This document shows positions 52,595 to 63,273 of a stretch of 64,000 nt of DNA, piece by piece. The position numbers and the translations under genes are program-made. This DNA is from Flavobacterium geliluteum (lineage in GTDB: Bacteria > Bacteroidota > Bacteroidia > Flavobacteriales > Flavobacteriaceae). Within the stretch, counting starts at the first letter, position 1, and every line of letters begins with the position of its first letter. Location: assembly GCF_017948595.1 (NCBI RefSeq), contig NZ_JAGFBV010000002.1, positions 62,001 through 126,000 of the forward strand, given 5' to 3'. Below the pieces are notes generated by a model. The model saw only the letters and a program-made list of their open reading frames with translations. It did no database searches and had not been told where the DNA came from.

Positions 52595-52751
52595 TTTAAT
52601 TTTTTTTTGAAAAGTGGTTCTCCGAAAACAACCATAATAAATAAGGAAAATCAACAAAACTCAGACGACCTCTACTAAACCTCACTTTCGCTTGACAGCT
52701 ATCTGAATTTTGTAATTTGACTCCCTTTAAACCGAATCTTAAAGAAACCTT

Positions 52752-54689
52752 TTAGTAATCAAAACGCTTAAAAGCTTCGATCGCTTCATATTCTGCAAGA
52801 CCTAAATCGTCATACAAAACGGCTGTATTTTTATTGCGATCCTCTGCCCTAACCCAAAATTCTCTGGAGTCATTTCCTTGAAACATCACCCTGTCTTTCT
52901 GAGATTGATGGTACAAAATAGCATGACGTTTGAGTAATACTTCTGATGGAGAAAGTGGCACCGCCATATCAATTTCGTGAATATCCCACTCGTGCCAAGC
53001 GCCTCTGTAGAGCCATAACCAGCAATCATCCATGTAGGGTTGCGGTTTTAGCTCGGCCATGGCGGCAAAAATAGCATTGAGACAAACTTCATGCGTTCCG
53101 TGTGGATCGGCGAGATCACCAGCAGCAAACACCTGATGCGGTTTTATTTGAGCAATAATATCTTTTACGATCGCAATATCTTCTGCGCCAAGCGGATTTT
53201 TCTTGACCTGTCCTGTTTCGTAAAAAGGAAGATCCAAGAAATGAGTATTTTCATCTTTTAATCCGATGTATCTTGTTGCGGCATACGACTCTCTTCTGCG
53301 GATAAGTCCTTTTAATTTTCGAACTTCCAAAGAATCTATTTGATTTTCAGATTTGTTATTCAAAAATTGAATGACCGATTTAAAATTAATTTTACAATCA
53401 TTATCACCCACAAAATCGTTGCAGACTTCAGCAAACTTTAGTGCTTCATCATCTGTAACCGCTATATTTCCAGAGGTTTGATATACCACGTGTACATCAT
53501 GTCCTTGTTTTATCAATTTTGAAAAAGTTCCACCCATAGAAATGACATCATCATCTGGGTGTGGACTAAAAAGAATGACTCTTTTTTTGGCAGGATTGGC
53601 TCTTTCTGGTCGGTGAGAATCATCTGTATTTGGTTTCCCTCCGGGCCATCCTGTAATAGTATGCTGCAATACATTAAACATATTGATATTCAAATCATAA
53701 GCAGAACCTTCTTGCGCCAAAAGATCAGACATACCGTTATTGTTATAATCACGATCTGTCAATTTTAAGATAGATTGTTTTGTTTTTTGGCACAACCAAA
53801 CAATCGCTTTACTTTTTAATTCTTGTGTCCAAATACACTCTCCAACGAGCCAAGGCGTTTTAAAACGGGTTAGTTCTGAAGCAGCAGATTGGTCTAAAAC
53901 AAAAGTGGCATTAGAATGATTTTGTAAAAATGTAGCAGGAACTTCAGAACTAATATCACCCTGAATGGTTCGTTTGATGATATCGGCTTTGTTTTGTCCC
54001 CAAGCCATTAATACGATCCTTTTGGATCTCATAATAGTAGAAACTCCCATGGTAATTGCTCTTTTTGGAACATTATCGATACCATTAAAATCAGATGAAG
54101 CATCTACTCGTGTAATATGATCGAGTGTAATAATGCGCGTTCCCGAGTTGATGTGCGATCCCGGTTCGTTGAAACCAACGTGACCTGTACGTCCGATACC
54201 TAATAACTGAAAATCAAGGCCTCCGACATTTTTAATATTCATCTCGTAGTCGATGCAATATTGATTCAATTCATCAATTGCTACAGTACCATCCGGAATA
54301 TTAATATTGTTCGGATTAATATCAATATGATTAAAAAGATGTTGGTGCATGAAATAGTGATAACTCTGATTATTCTCTCTGTTCATCGGATAATATTCAT
54401 CCAAATTAAAAGTAATCACATTGCTAAAACTCAAGCCTTCCTGTCTGTGCATTCTCACCAATTCTTCGTATACTTTTATAGGAGAAGAGCCTGTTGCTAA
54501 ACCCAATACGCAAGTTTTTCCTTTTTCTTGTTTTGATCGAATTAGCTGAGCGATTTCTTGTGCTACAATAACTGAAGCTTCAGCCGAATTTTTGAAGATT
54601 TCGTTGTGAATTTTTTCAAATCTAGTCTCTTCAAATTTTCCCGCACTTTTATAACTAATATCAGGTTTTATTTCTAAAGCACTTTTCAT
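52752..54689 (-). CDS. nagB: Glucosamine-6-phosphate deaminase fused to a LmbE/PIG-L deacetylase-like domain
   Basis: A 645-residue protein. Residues about 15-290 are NagB: CVLGLATGSSPIKVYEEL, VITFNLDEYYPM, and LGIGRTGHVGFNEPGS with the active-site loop, which convert glucosamine 6-phosphate to fructose 6-phosphate plus ammonia. Residues about 365-600 match LmbE/PIG-L N-deacetylases: ILFSPHPDDDVISMGG (about residue 375) and the second metal block DLADPHGTHEVC. This long form occurs in Bacteroidota. No separate nagA is in the window, so the second domain may remove the acetyl group from GlcNAc or GlcNAc-6-P; that is inference. It lies between the GH20 and susD genes. Confidence 0.92.
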   Translation of the reverse strand: MKSALEIKPDISYKSAGKFEETRFEKIHNEIFKNSAEASVIVAQEIAQLIRSKQEKGKTCVLGLATGSSPIKVYEELVRMHRQEGLSFSNVITFNLDEYYPMNRENNQSYHYFMHQHLFNHIDINPNNINIPDGTVAIDELNQYCIDYEMNIKNVGGLDFQLLGIGRTGHVGFNEPGSHINSGTRIITLDHITRVDASSDFNGIDNVPKRAITMGVSTIMRSKRIVLMAWGQNKADIIKRTIQGDISSEVPATFLQNHSNATFVLDQSAASELTRFKTPWLVGECIWTQELKSKAIVWLCQKTKQSILKLTDRDYNNNGMSDLLAQEGSAYDLNINMFNVLQHTITGWPGGKPNTDDSHRPERANPAKKRVILFSPHPDDDVISMGGTFSKLIKQGHDVHVVYQTSGNIAVTDDEALKFAEVCNDFVGDNDCKINFKSVIQFLNNKSENQIDSLEVRKLKGLIRRRESYAATRYIGLKDENTHFLDLPFYETGQVKKNPLGAEDIAIVKDIIAQIKPHQVFAAGDLADPHGTHEVCLNAIFAAMAELKPQPYMDDCWLWLYRGAWHEWDIHEIDMAVPLSPSEVLLKRHAILYHQSQKDRVMFQGNDSREFWVRAEDRNKNTAVLYDDLGLAEYEAIEAFKRFDY

Positions 54690-54799
54690 TTTTTTCTTTT
54701 TGAAGTAATTATCGCTTTGGTTTTTGAAATAGCATAGCTAATTTTCATTACCTATGCTATTTACTAACCAAACTTAATATTCTCTTTTTTTTTATTTTT

Positions 54800-56380
54800 C
54801 TAGAAGTTAGGACCAGTAGTATCCCACCAAAGTCGTGTTCCTCCGTTGTCTGCACCTCCTAATTTAGCAACACCAGAAGCAACGCCTCCTGAATTACCGG
54901 CTTTCTCAGATTGTACAAAATTTATTCTTCTTACCCCAAACTCAGTTGTAATGGTACCTCCACTGTAATTTTTAATTACAGGGAAAAGTTTAGGATATCC
55001 AGTTCTTCTGTAATCAGACCAAGCTTCTTGTCCTTCAGGGAAACCTGCGATCCATTTTTGAGTAATGATTTTTTGCAGTTTTACTTCGTTAGTTGCAGCG
55101 GCATCCCATGCAATAGTAACATTGTTTACTGCCGGAGAATTATTTACAGGAAAATTAGGGTCTACATAAGCTGTAGGTAATTTTACATTATCTGCAATAT
55201 AAGCGGCTGCACCAGAAGCTCCTCTTTGCTCAAATGAAGCCGTTATACCTGCTTCGTATAATGATTTGGCATCACTTCCCATGTTCCATCCTCTCAAGGC
55301 TCCCTCTGCTCTTAGGAAATAAGCTTCGGCAGTTGTCATAAGAACAATTTCTTTGGATTTAATAACAGCACCAACACCCGAAAAATCCTGATGATCTGAT
55401 TTGGCTGCAATATCAATACCTGTGCGTACTCCTTTGTACTGCCCCGGAAATTGAGTCGAAGTATCAAAATAAGTAGCAATTCGGGGATCACTATAACCTG
55501 TTAAAATAGACTCCATATCGGCAGACATGCGAATATCTAACCAAGCACCACTAATGGTAGAAATTGGATTATTATAGACTGGAGATACAATTTTGAATAA
55601 ATCAGCATTGGCAGTAAAAACACCAAATTTTTGAGCCACAGCTTTTTCAGCTTCCGTTTTTGCCAAGGCAGGATTTACTTTTACAATACGCATTGCTAAC
55701 CTTAAACGTAAGGTATTGGCAAATTTTACCCATGCTTTATAATCTCCTTTGTATCCAGACAAATCAGTTGTGGCAAAACTTGTAGCCTCGCCAGCATCTA
55801 CTCTTTTGGTTAATTCGGCAACTGCAAAATCTAATTCGGCAAACATTTGCGTGTACACTTCTTGCTGAGAATCATATTCTATCGTTGCATCTGTAGTTCC
55901 AAATTTAGAATAAATAATAGGACCGAAAGTATCTGTTAATCGGTGCATACCTTCCACTTTTAGTATCAGTGACAATGCATAAAACTGATCGTATTTACCT
56001 TTCGATTTTTGTGCAATATCGTATGCATTAAACATTACGTTACTATACGCATAATCCCAAATAAATCCATTCCAACCATCAACTAATGAGTAAGTTGTAT
56101 TGTTTATACCTCCTGCAAAACCGGTTGGAGTTGCCATATAACCTGACCAAATATCACTATTTAAGCCCTGTTGTAATTGGTATACCCATTCTGGTGTCAG
56201 AACCTGAATATTGTTAAACATCGGAGCAAATCCTCCTTTAATATGATTAAAATCTTGTTCAAACAGTTCGGGAGTAATCCCATTGGGATTTGTATTAATA
56301 TCTTCAAAATCACCTGTACAACCTACTGCTGTAAGTAGCGAAATACAGATTGCTGTTCTTTTTATCGTATTTAATTTCAT
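54800..56380 (-). CDS. SusD/RagB-family outer-membrane lipoprotein
   Basis: A 526-residue surface glycan-binding lipoprotein. The signal peptide and lipobox TAVGC (Cys21) are followed by DFEDINTNPNGITPE, FNNIQVLTPEWVYQLQQGL, tetratricopeptide-like helices (YKAWVKFANTLRLRLAMRIV) and a C-terminal QKWIAGFPEGQEAWSDYRRTGYP, all SusD hallmarks. It caps the SusC channel and binds chitooligomers. It follows susC by 10 bases and is co-transcribed. Only one susC/D pair is present here. Confidence 0.93.
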   Translation of the reverse strand: MKLNTIKRTAICISLLTAVGCTGDFEDINTNPNGITPELFEQDFNHIKGGFAPMFNNIQVLTPEWVYQLQQGLNSDIWSGYMATPTGFAGGINNTTYSLVDGWNGFIWDYAYSNVMFNAYDIAQKSKGKYDQFYALSLILKVEGMHRLTDTFGPIIYSKFGTTDATIEYDSQQEVYTQMFAELDFAVAELTKRVDAGEATSFATTDLSGYKGDYKAWVKFANTLRLRLAMRIVKVNPALAKTEAEKAVAQKFGVFTANADLFKIVSPVYNNPISTISGAWLDIRMSADMESILTGYSDPRIATYFDTSTQFPGQYKGVRTGIDIAAKSDHQDFSGVGAVIKSKEIVLMTTAEAYFLRAEGALRGWNMGSDAKSLYEAGITASFEQRGASGAAAYIADNVKLPTAYVDPNFPVNNSPAVNNVTIAWDAAATNEVKLQKIITQKWIAGFPEGQEAWSDYRRTGYPKLFPVIKNYSGGTITTEFGVRRINFVQSEKAGNSGGVASGVAKLGGADNGGTRLWWDTTGPNF

Positions 56381-56390
56381 GTGTTTAAAA

Positions 56391-59300
56391 TTAGAATGTT
56401 ACATTTAAATTAAGACCTATACTTCTTGTAGATGGTAATCCGTAAATATCAACACCTTGTAAACCCTCACCCGTACTCAATGCAATATTTGGATCAAACG
56501 GTGCATCTTTGTAAAGGAAGAATAAGTTTCTGGCAATTAAAGAAACATTTGCTGTTTGGATAAAAGGTAAATTTTTTGGGTTAAAATTATAGCCAATAGA
56601 AATCTCTCTTACACTTACGTTGGTTGCTTTGTACACATATTCTCCTGTAATTCCTGCTCTACCACCTACCAGAGTGTAGTAAAGTTGCGCATCCATGTTT
56701 GAAACTGGTGTTCCATCGCTGGCTCTTACAGCATTAATTGGTACTCCGCCCGCATTTCTTGCATCTCCTGTAGCTTTAGAAACACCAAAAGAATCATTTT
56801 GAGCCTGTGTTAAACTCATTACGTCACCACCAAAACGACCATCAATTAATACATTTGCAAAGAACGAACCTACTTTGAATGAGTTAGAAAAACCTAACAT
56901 AAAATCAGGATTAGAATTACCAACTTCTTCAAAATCAGTTTTTTGAATAGTACCATCATCATTCAACAACATTCTTCCCTGAGCATCTTTTTTGATGTTT
57001 ATACCTTCTATAACACCAAATGGCTTACCTTCAATTAAAGCGTATCTGTAACTGTTTACACCCGCCTCAGTAAGATTAACTCTACCTCCTAATTCAGTAG
57101 GGATTTCTTTTACTTTATTTTTGTTTTGAGAGAAATTAATGCTTGAATCCCAAGAGAATTTTTCTCCTCTGAAAATACCTGCTGTAACAACTGCTTCAAA
57201 ACCTTTATTCTCTATGCTACCTGCATTGATACCATAAAAATCAACTCCTTGCGAGTTTCCTTTTGGCGCTACAACCTGTAAATATTGGTTTTTAGTTTCT
57301 GAATTATAATAAGATAATTCAAATCCAAATCTGTTATTAAACATTCTCCATTCTGTACCTACTTCATACTCAGATTTTAACTCAGGTCGCAATGAAGTTC
57401 CTTCCTTTGGTGCAACTTTTGGTTTTGGATCTGTAACACCAGGGGTATAATAGTAAGTTGGAACCGTTACAAATGCATTAACATCATTACCCACCTGAGC
57501 ATAAGTCGCACGAACTTTACCAAAATTAATAAACTCCGGAAGTGTCGTCATTTCGCTAATGATAGCTGTTACACCAACAGATGGATAAAAATATCCAGCA
57601 TTTTTTGTGTTTGATAAAGTTGAAGACCAATCATTTCTTGCTGCAATATCTAGATACAGCATTTCTTTGTATCCAAAAGTTGTAGCGGCAAATACCGATT
57701 GAATTTCTCTTTTGGCATCAATTGTTTGATAGTTACCAGAGTTATTATTGAAATTTTGCAATGTAAACCAGTTAGCATATTTTAATCCAGCGCCAATTCC
57801 TGAATCAAGAATAGTCTTTTGATTTCCTAATGTATTGTTGATACTGGTACCAATATTTGCATTAAAAGTAAAATTTTCGCTAAAGTTAGTGTTAATAGTA
57901 GCTATCAAGTCGGCATAACGCTGTGTACTTAACGTATTTTCTACATAATAACGACCGTTTTCATGAGATATCGTACCTTGTGTAGTAGCATAGATTTTTT
58001 TATCAAAATCACTTTCTATCCTGTTATAGCTATATCTACCAGCAATACTTAACCATTTATTTGCTTTATATGTCAATGCTAATGCACCATTAAAAAAGTT
58101 GTTTTTGTCTTCAGATTTATTTCTGTTAATTGCCCAATATGGGTTTTGCATAATATCTCTGTTTGTCATCCAGTTTTGAGCCATTAAATTTCTGTTTGGA
58201 TCAAAAACTTCATAATTATCTTTATAGAAATTAAAATCATTTCCTCTTGGCATCAAATACACTCCTGTTAAAGGATTGAAATAAAAACCACTCACAGGTT
58301 TATTGATTATCGTTTGAGAAGTATAATTTGCACTTGCCGTAAAACTAAGTTTATCCTCAAAGAACTTAGCGGTCTGACGCACACCAAAGTTATTTTTCTT
58401 AATACTATTGCCCGGCATAATCCCCGATCCAGATGTATTAGAATAGGTAAAAGAGGTAGTAGAATTTTCTGCAGAAGTAGAATAACCAAGAGAGGTAATT
58501 TGAGTAGTTCCCGTTTCGAAGAAATCTTTTACATGGTCTTTTGATTTTCCTGCAACACCCCAAGATTCATCAGCTCCCGGAGCAGCAATATAATCTGTTT
58601 GGAATTCCGGCAAATACGCAGCTGACTCAAAAGTAGTTACTGATGAAGCCGAAAGTACTGGTTTACCCGCTTTGGCTTTTTTAGAAGATAATAAAATAAC
58701 TCCATTAGCACCTTGGCTACCATATAATACAGATGCAGCTGCACCCTTTAATACAGTCATCCCTTCGTAATCATCAGGATTGATTAAAGAAACAACGTCT
58801 CCTCCGTCACGGTTTCCTGTAGATGTACTACCGAAACTATCATTTGGTTGTCCCGAACCACCATTATATAAAGGAATACCATCAATAACATATAAAGGCT
58901 GATTATTAGAAACAGAAGAGTTTCCACGAATAACAACCTTTGTAGAACCACCTGTACCACCCGCGCTTTTGGTTACGGCAACACCCGCAATTTTACCTGC
59001 GATAGTGTTGATAAGGTTGGCATCTTTTACACGAGTCAATTCTTCGCCTTTCAGCTCCTGAGCAGCATAAGTTAAAGATTTTCTGGTTTTCTTGATACCT
59101 AATGAAGTTACGACAACTTCAGTTAATGCATTAGAAGCACCTTGTTGCATTTTTACATTTATTGTAGTTTCATCTCCTACCACTATGTTTTGCGTCTCAA
59201 GACCTACATAGCTAAAAACTAAAGTCTGTCCTTTTTGTACTTCAATGGTGTACAAACCGTCAAAATCGGTACTTGTACCTTTTTGACCTCCTTGCACAGC

Positions 59301-59423
59301 AACAGATGCCCCTGGTAACGGCATCCCATCAGAATCTGTAATCACACCTTTGATATTCTTTACCTGAGCAAGCGAAACTTGCGTTGTAAAGGCAATCATA
59401 AAGATTAAGAAAATTTTTTTCAT
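56391..59423 (-). CDS. SusC/RagA-family TonB-linked outer-membrane transporter
   Basis: A 1010-residue TonB-dependent channel. The signal peptide (1-19) is followed by a carboxypeptidase-regulatory-like domain (about 22-95: [25 protein letters not shown]), then the TonB/plug with [46 protein letters not shown] 22-strand barrel closes with typical SusC blocks ([33 protein letters not shown]) and the C-terminal aromatic LNLNVTF. It imports chitooligosaccharides to the periplasm. First gene of the minus-strand chitin operon, opposite the sensor kinase. Confidence 0.94.
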   Translation of the reverse strand: MKKIFLIFMIAFTTQVSLAQVKNIKGVITDSDGMPLPGASVAVQGGQKGTSTDFDGLYTIEVQKGQTLVFSYVGLETQNIVVGDETTINVKMQQGASNALTEVVVTSLGIKKTRKSLTYAAQELKGEELTRVKDANLINTIAGKIAGVAVTKSAGGTGGSTKVVIRGNSSVSNNQPLYVIDGIPLYNGGSGQPNDSFGSTSTGNRDGGDVVSLINPDDYEGMTVLKGAAASVLYGSQGANGVILLSSKKAKAGKPVLSASSVTTFESAAYLPEFQTDYIAAPGADESWGVAGKSKDHVKDFFETGTTQITSLGYSTSAENSTTSFTYSNTSGSGIMPGNSIKKNNFGVRQTAKFFEDKLSFTASANYTSQTIINKPVSGFYFNPLTGVYLMPRGNDFNFYKDNYEVFDPNRNLMAQNWMTNRDIMQNPYWAINRNKSEDKNNFFNGALALTYKANKWLSIAGRYSYNRIESDFDKKIYATTQGTISHENGRYYVENTLSTQRYADLIATINTNFSENFTFNANIGTSINNTLGNQKTILDSGIGAGLKYANWFTLQNFNNNSGNYQTIDAKREIQSVFAATTFGYKEMLYLDIAARNDWSSTLSNTKNAGYFYPSVGVTAIISEMTTLPEFINFGKVRATYAQVGNDVNAFVTVPTYYYTPGVTDPKPKVAPKEGTSLRPELKSEYEVGTEWRMFNNRFGFELSYYNSETKNQYLQVVAPKGNSQGVDFYGINAGSIENKGFEAVVTAGIFRGEKFSWDSSINFSQNKNKVKEIPTELGGRVNLTEAGVNSYRYALIEGKPFGVIEGINIKKDAQGRMLLNDDGTIQKTDFEEVGNSNPDFMLGFSNSFKVGSFFANVLIDGRFGGDVMSLTQAQNDSFGVSKATGDARNAGGVPINAVRASDGTPVSNMDAQLYYTLVGGRAGITGEYVYKATNVSVREISIGYNFNPKNLPFIQTANVSLIARNLFFLYKDAPFDPNIALSTGEGLQGVDIYGLPSTRSIGLNLNVTF

Positions 59424-59694
59424 GTTGATTTATTTTGTTAGTTATGGTGTAAATTTATTCTTAAGGTATTGTTAAAAAAAATAATTTATACAAACTGCTT
59501 TAAACTTTAAACCAACGACACAAAACAATCAATAATACGTTACACGAAAACGTTTTCAGTCAGAAATACTACATCTTTTTAGAATAATAATAAAATTTTA
59601 TTTAAAAAAATTGTGTTTTTACTAACTAATTGTTTAAAGTTGCAAAATATTTTTCAGCAACAACAATTAACAATAACCTATTCATTATTATAAA
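59424..59694. promoter_or_regulatory. Divergent control region between susC and the sensor kinase
   Basis: About 270 A+T-rich bases hold both promoters. ACGAAAACGTTTTCAG (59544-59562 region) is a strong palindrome (GAAAACGTTTTC) and the best operator candidate. No full TTTG/TAnnTTTG match was found by eye. Confidence 0.5.
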
Positions 59695-60747
59695 GTGAGT
59701 GAAATTCAGAAAGTAAAGTTTGATATTAAACTTCAAAATCATATTTGGTTCTGGGGTATTTATTTTACTCTTAATTTTTTGAGATGGGGCGCTTACTTTA
59801 ACGACTACACCTATTCTTTCCAATCAAATCTGATCGAATTTTCACTACATATTCCGCTCGTGTATTTTAACCTTTTTGTTCTGGTTCCCCGACTTGTATT
59901 AAAACAAAAATACATACCCTACACGATTGCTTTATTGTTGAGTTTGTTCGGAGTATATTTGATAAAAACCGCGCTTACCTATTATGTCATTTCAGAAAAT
60001 ATTTGGCCCGAAGCCAATCGCGAATACCATCCTTTTGATATCAATCACATTCTGGCAGTTTGCATAGGAGAATTGTACGTTCTCGCGATGGCTTCGTCGG
60101 TTTATTTAACCTTGACATGGTTGCGCGAAAGAGAACGAAACAGGTCGTTGCGCGAGAATCAATTCAAAATCAAACTAAAATATCTTGAAAATCAGATTCA
60201 GCCTCATTTTTTCTTCAATACTTTAAATAATTTATATGCGTTGTCTTTAGAATCATCCAATAAAGTTCCAGACGTTATTCTAAAATTATCACGGCTAATG
60301 GAATATGTTTTGTACGACATAAAATCGACTAAATTTGTTCCGTTGGTGAAAGAAATAGAGTATATTCAGAATTATATCGAAATCGAAAAGCTTCGTTTTG
60401 AGTATGTTGAAGTTGCAGTAAATCTCGAATCGAATATCGAAGATGTTAAAGTTCCGCCTTTAATTTTTATCTCACTGGTAGAAAATGCCTTTAAACACGG
60501 TGGTTTTAATAATCAGGATTTGAAAATAAAAATTAACTGCAAAGTTATTAATAACAAAATCCTCGACTTTGAAATCATCAATAACTTTGTAATTTCGCAA
60601 AAAAAGAATCAAAAAGGAGGTATCGGATTACACAATACCAAAAAGAGGTTAAAATTAATTTACAAAAACAATTTTGGCTTAGAGCACAAAACAAAGTTTA
60701 ATTACTATATAATCCGTTTGCAAATACCCATTTATAATGAAGATTAA
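59695..60747 (+). CDS. LytS/YehU-type sensor histidine kinase
   Basis: A 350-residue inner-membrane kinase with four transmembrane helices (about 15-145). The His_kinase domain has ENQIQPHFFFNTLNNLYAL, in which the H of QPHFFFN is the phosphorylation site. The ATPase domain has ISLVENAFKHGGF (N box) and GGIGLHNTKKRL (G box). The start is GTG 59695. It overlaps the response regulator gene by 11 bases. Position next to susC suggests that it senses chitin products, directly or through the envelope. Confidence 0.93.
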   Translation: MSEIQKVKFDIKLQNHIWFWGIYFTLNFLRWGAYFNDYTYSFQSNLIEFSLHIPLVYFNLFVLVPRLVLKQKYIPYTIALLLSLFGVYLIKTALTYYVISENIWPEANREYHPFDINHILAVCIGELYVLAMASSVYLTLTWLRERERNRSLRENQFKIKLKYLENQIQPHFFFNTLNNLYALSLESSNKVPDVILKLSRLMEYVLYDIKSTKFVPLVKEIEYIQNYIEIEKLRFEYVEVAVNLESNIEDVKVPPLIFISLVENAFKHGGFNNQDLKIKINCKVINNKILDFEIINNFVISQKKNQKGGIGLHNTKKRLKLIYKNNFGLEHKTKFNYYIIRLQIPIYNED

Positions 60748-61438
60748 ATGTCTGTTGGTTGATGATGAGCCTTTGGCGATCAAAGTGATACAAAATTACC
60801 TTGCTAATTTTGTAGATTTTGAGGTTGTGGGCACATTTTATAACCCGTTAGAAGCTCTGGATTTTATAAACACAACACCTGTAGATGTTGTGTTTCTTGA
60901 CATCAATATGCCAATGATGACGGGTTTTGAATTAATCAGTTTAATCGAGAGCAAAACCAAAGTAGTTATCACGACTGCCTTTAGAGAATTTGCCGCAGAA
61001 AGTTATGATTTGGATGTTTTAGATTACTTAGTAAAGCCTATTCCGCTGCCAAGATTTATAAAATGCATCCATAAAATTACCACAGAATACAATTTAAAGA
61101 ATAATATCAAAGTTGAAACCAGCAAAGGAGATTCGCATATTTTTATTAAGGTAGATAAAAAAATGATGAAAATCAATATGGAGGAAATCTTGTTTGTCGA
61201 AGGAATGAAGGAATACATAAAAGTGGTCACGCCCGATAAAACGTACATCACCCACAAATCATTAACTTCATTATCAGAAGAATTGCCTGCTGAGCGTTTT
61301 ATCCGCATTCATAAATCATACGTTATTGCACTCAACAAAGTAAAATCTATAGAAGGCAATCGCATCCAGATTTTATCTTACACCATTCCGATTGGCCGAA
61401 ATTACAGTAAAGAAGTCAAAAACAAGATATTAGAATAA
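60737..61438 (+). CDS. LytTR-family response regulator
   Basis: A 233-residue two-component regulator. The receiver has LLVDDEPLAIKVI (acidic pocket), the phospho-acceptor in VVFLDINMPMMTGFEL and the conserved Lys in YLVKPIPLPRF. The C-terminal LytTR DNA-binding domain (about 135-233) has ILFVEGMKEYIKVVTPDKTY, FIRIHKSYVIALNKV and GRNYSKEVKNKIL. It is cognate to the kinase it overlaps and is the likely activator of the chitin operon and of nagP. Confidence 0.94.
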   Translation: MKIKCLLVDDEPLAIKVIQNYLANFVDFEVVGTFYNPLEALDFINTTPVDVVFLDINMPMMTGFELISLIESKTKVVITTAFREFAAESYDLDVLDYLVKPIPLPRFIKCIHKITTEYNLKNNIKVETSKGDSHIFIKVDKKMMKINMEEILFVEGMKEYIKVVTPDKTYITHKSLTSLSEELPAERFIRIHKSYVIALNKVKSIEGNRIQILSYTIPIGRNYSKEVKNKILE

Positions 61439-61610
61439 CCGCAACATTTTCTGCATTTTAAAACCCTAATAACTAACACATTGTTGAATAATATGTGCTG
61501 TTGGTTTAAATTTAACATTATTTGTGTTGTTTTATTTTTTTTTGATAATTGTAACAAATATATTTACGGTCTTCAAAAAACATTAAATTAAAAATTAACC
61601 TTAACACATT

Positions 61611-63077
61611 ATGAGTTCAGAAAATGTACAGACCAAATGGGGACAATTTATCTCGTTGATAATCGTCTTCTTCTTTTGGGGTTTTGTTGGGTCTGCCAAT
61701 GATATCCTAATTCCAGTTTTCAAAAAAGTATTTACTTTATCGCAAGTACAATCACAACTAGTGGCTTGGGCATTTTATGCAGCTTACTTTGTAGGATCAA
61801 TAATTTTCTTTTTAATATCTCTTAAAATAGATGTTTTACAAAAATTTGGATACAAAAAAACACTATCTGCCGGATTACTTCTTTCTGCTGTGGGTTCGTT
61901 TTTGTTTGTTCCAGCAGCTACAATGGAAAGTTTTCCGTTCTTTTTAACCGCTTTATTTACAGTAGGTTTAGGATTTTCTATCCAGCAAATCGTTGCCAAC
62001 CCTTTGGCTATTAAAATGGGAAGTGCCTCAACAGGAGCTCACCGTCTTACCTTGGCTGGTGGTGTTAACTCTTTTGGAACCACCATCGGAGCTATTTTAC
62101 TAGGAATTGCTTTATTTGGAATGGGAGACAACAAAAACACTTCTCTTTCATTAGAAGATATCAAATTGCCTTTTATCATTCTTGGACTTGCCTTTATTCT
62201 GGTAGCCATTTTTATGTATTTGTCTAAAATTGAAGATCCTGTAAAAGAAGAAGTAGTTGTAAAAGTAGCGCACGAAAAATTTAATATTTCAGACTATCCT
62301 CAACTATACTTAGGAATGTTAGCTATTTTTATCTATGTTGGAACAGAGGTAACCATCATCAGTAATTTACCCGCTTTACTTCACACTGCCGAATTTGGTA
62401 ATGTTCTGGAAGATGCAATTGCTCCATTTATTGCCCTATATTGGGGAAGTTTAATGATCGGACGCTGGAATGGTGGTGTAAACGTTTTTAACACATCCAA
62501 CTTAGTCAATACAGCATTAAAATTTATTGTTCCAGCTTTGGCATTTGGAGTAATTATTGGTGCTAACATTTTTGCTGCACATGATGTTTCGTCTTTTTAT
62601 ATTTACCCAATCTGGATCTTATTGTTTATTGCTATAAGTTTTGTTGGAGGTAAAAATGCCGGTAAAACTTTAATGCTTTTCGGAATATCAGGTTTGATCA
62701 TGATGTTGGCAGGATTAGTTTGTCCGAGTCCGGAAATTGCTAAATTCTTCTTTATCTCAGGAGGTTTATTCTTATCGATCATGTGGCCCTCTATCTTTGA
62801 TTTGGCGATCGCTGGTTTAGGCAAAAACACTGGAAAAGCGTCTTCATTCTTAATCATGATGATTTTAGGAGGTGGAGTTATTCCTTTAATTCAGGGAAGT
62901 ATTTGCGATATCGATGTTACAAATCCCGAAGGTATATTTGGTATTACCTGGACACATTTCTCTTATGTTGTGCCACTTTTAGGTTTTGCTTATTTAGGTT
63001 TCTACGGATTTTACTGCCCTAAAATATTAAAAAAACAAGGCATTAGTTATATCCAAAGCGAAGGCGGAGGTCACTAA
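61611..63077 (+). CDS. nagP: FucP/NagP-type sugar MFS transporter, probable N-acetylglucosamine permease
   Basis: A 488-residue 12-helix symporter of the FHS subgroup (FucP, GlcP, NagP). FFFWGFVGSANDILIPVFKKVFTLSQVQSQLVAWAFYAAYFVGS is the FucP-type start, and QQIVANPLAIKMGSASTGAHRLTLAGGVNSFGTTIGAIL is the strongest block. IALYWGSLMIGRWNGGVNVF and the long last loop are present. Gene position next to the chitin regulators and uptake genes points to GlcNAc. A terminator follows. Confidence 0.9.
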   Translation: MSSENVQTKWGQFISLIIVFFFWGFVGSANDILIPVFKKVFTLSQVQSQLVAWAFYAAYFVGSIIFFLISLKIDVLQKFGYKKTLSAGLLLSAVGSFLFVPAATMESFPFFLTALFTVGLGFSIQQIVANPLAIKMGSASTGAHRLTLAGGVNSFGTTIGAILLGIALFGMGDNKNTSLSLEDIKLPFIILGLAFILVAIFMYLSKIEDPVKEEVVVKVAHEKFNISDYPQLYLGMLAIFIYVGTEVTIISNLPALLHTAEFGNVLEDAIAPFIALYWGSLMIGRWNGGVNVFNTSNLVNTALKFIVPALAFGVIIGANIFAAHDVSSFYIYPIWILLFIAISFVGGKNAGKTLMLFGISGLIMMLAGLVCPSPEIAKFFFISGGLFLSIMWPSIFDLAIAGLGKNTGKASSFLIMMILGGGVIPLIQGSICDIDVTNPEGIFGITWTHFSYVVPLLGFAYLGFYGFYCPKILKKQGISYIQSEGGGH

Positions 63078-63094
63078 TATTCTTTTCAACCATA

Positions 63095-63133
63095 AAAAAA
63101 TTCCATCTGCAAACGTAGATGGATTTTTTTTTA
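63095..63133 (+). terminator. Terminator of nagP
   Basis: CCATCT (63104-63109) and AGATGG (63118-63123) with extra flanking pairs, followed by nine T, 18 bases after the stop. Confidence 0.85.
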
Positions 63134-63273
63134 TGTGAAATGTTTTATGTAAGAAGTGAGATATTTTGCTAAGTTACTAAGGGTCTGAGGTGTATACTTA
63201 ATTCTTTTTATCAGAAAATTAATTCTACCTACAAGTCACTTTTCACTATTTACTAATCACTAAGTACTAACCA

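Noticed and set aside
59424..59694. Riboswitch in the susC leader
   Set aside because: No conserved aptamer core was recognised; only a short palindrome is present.
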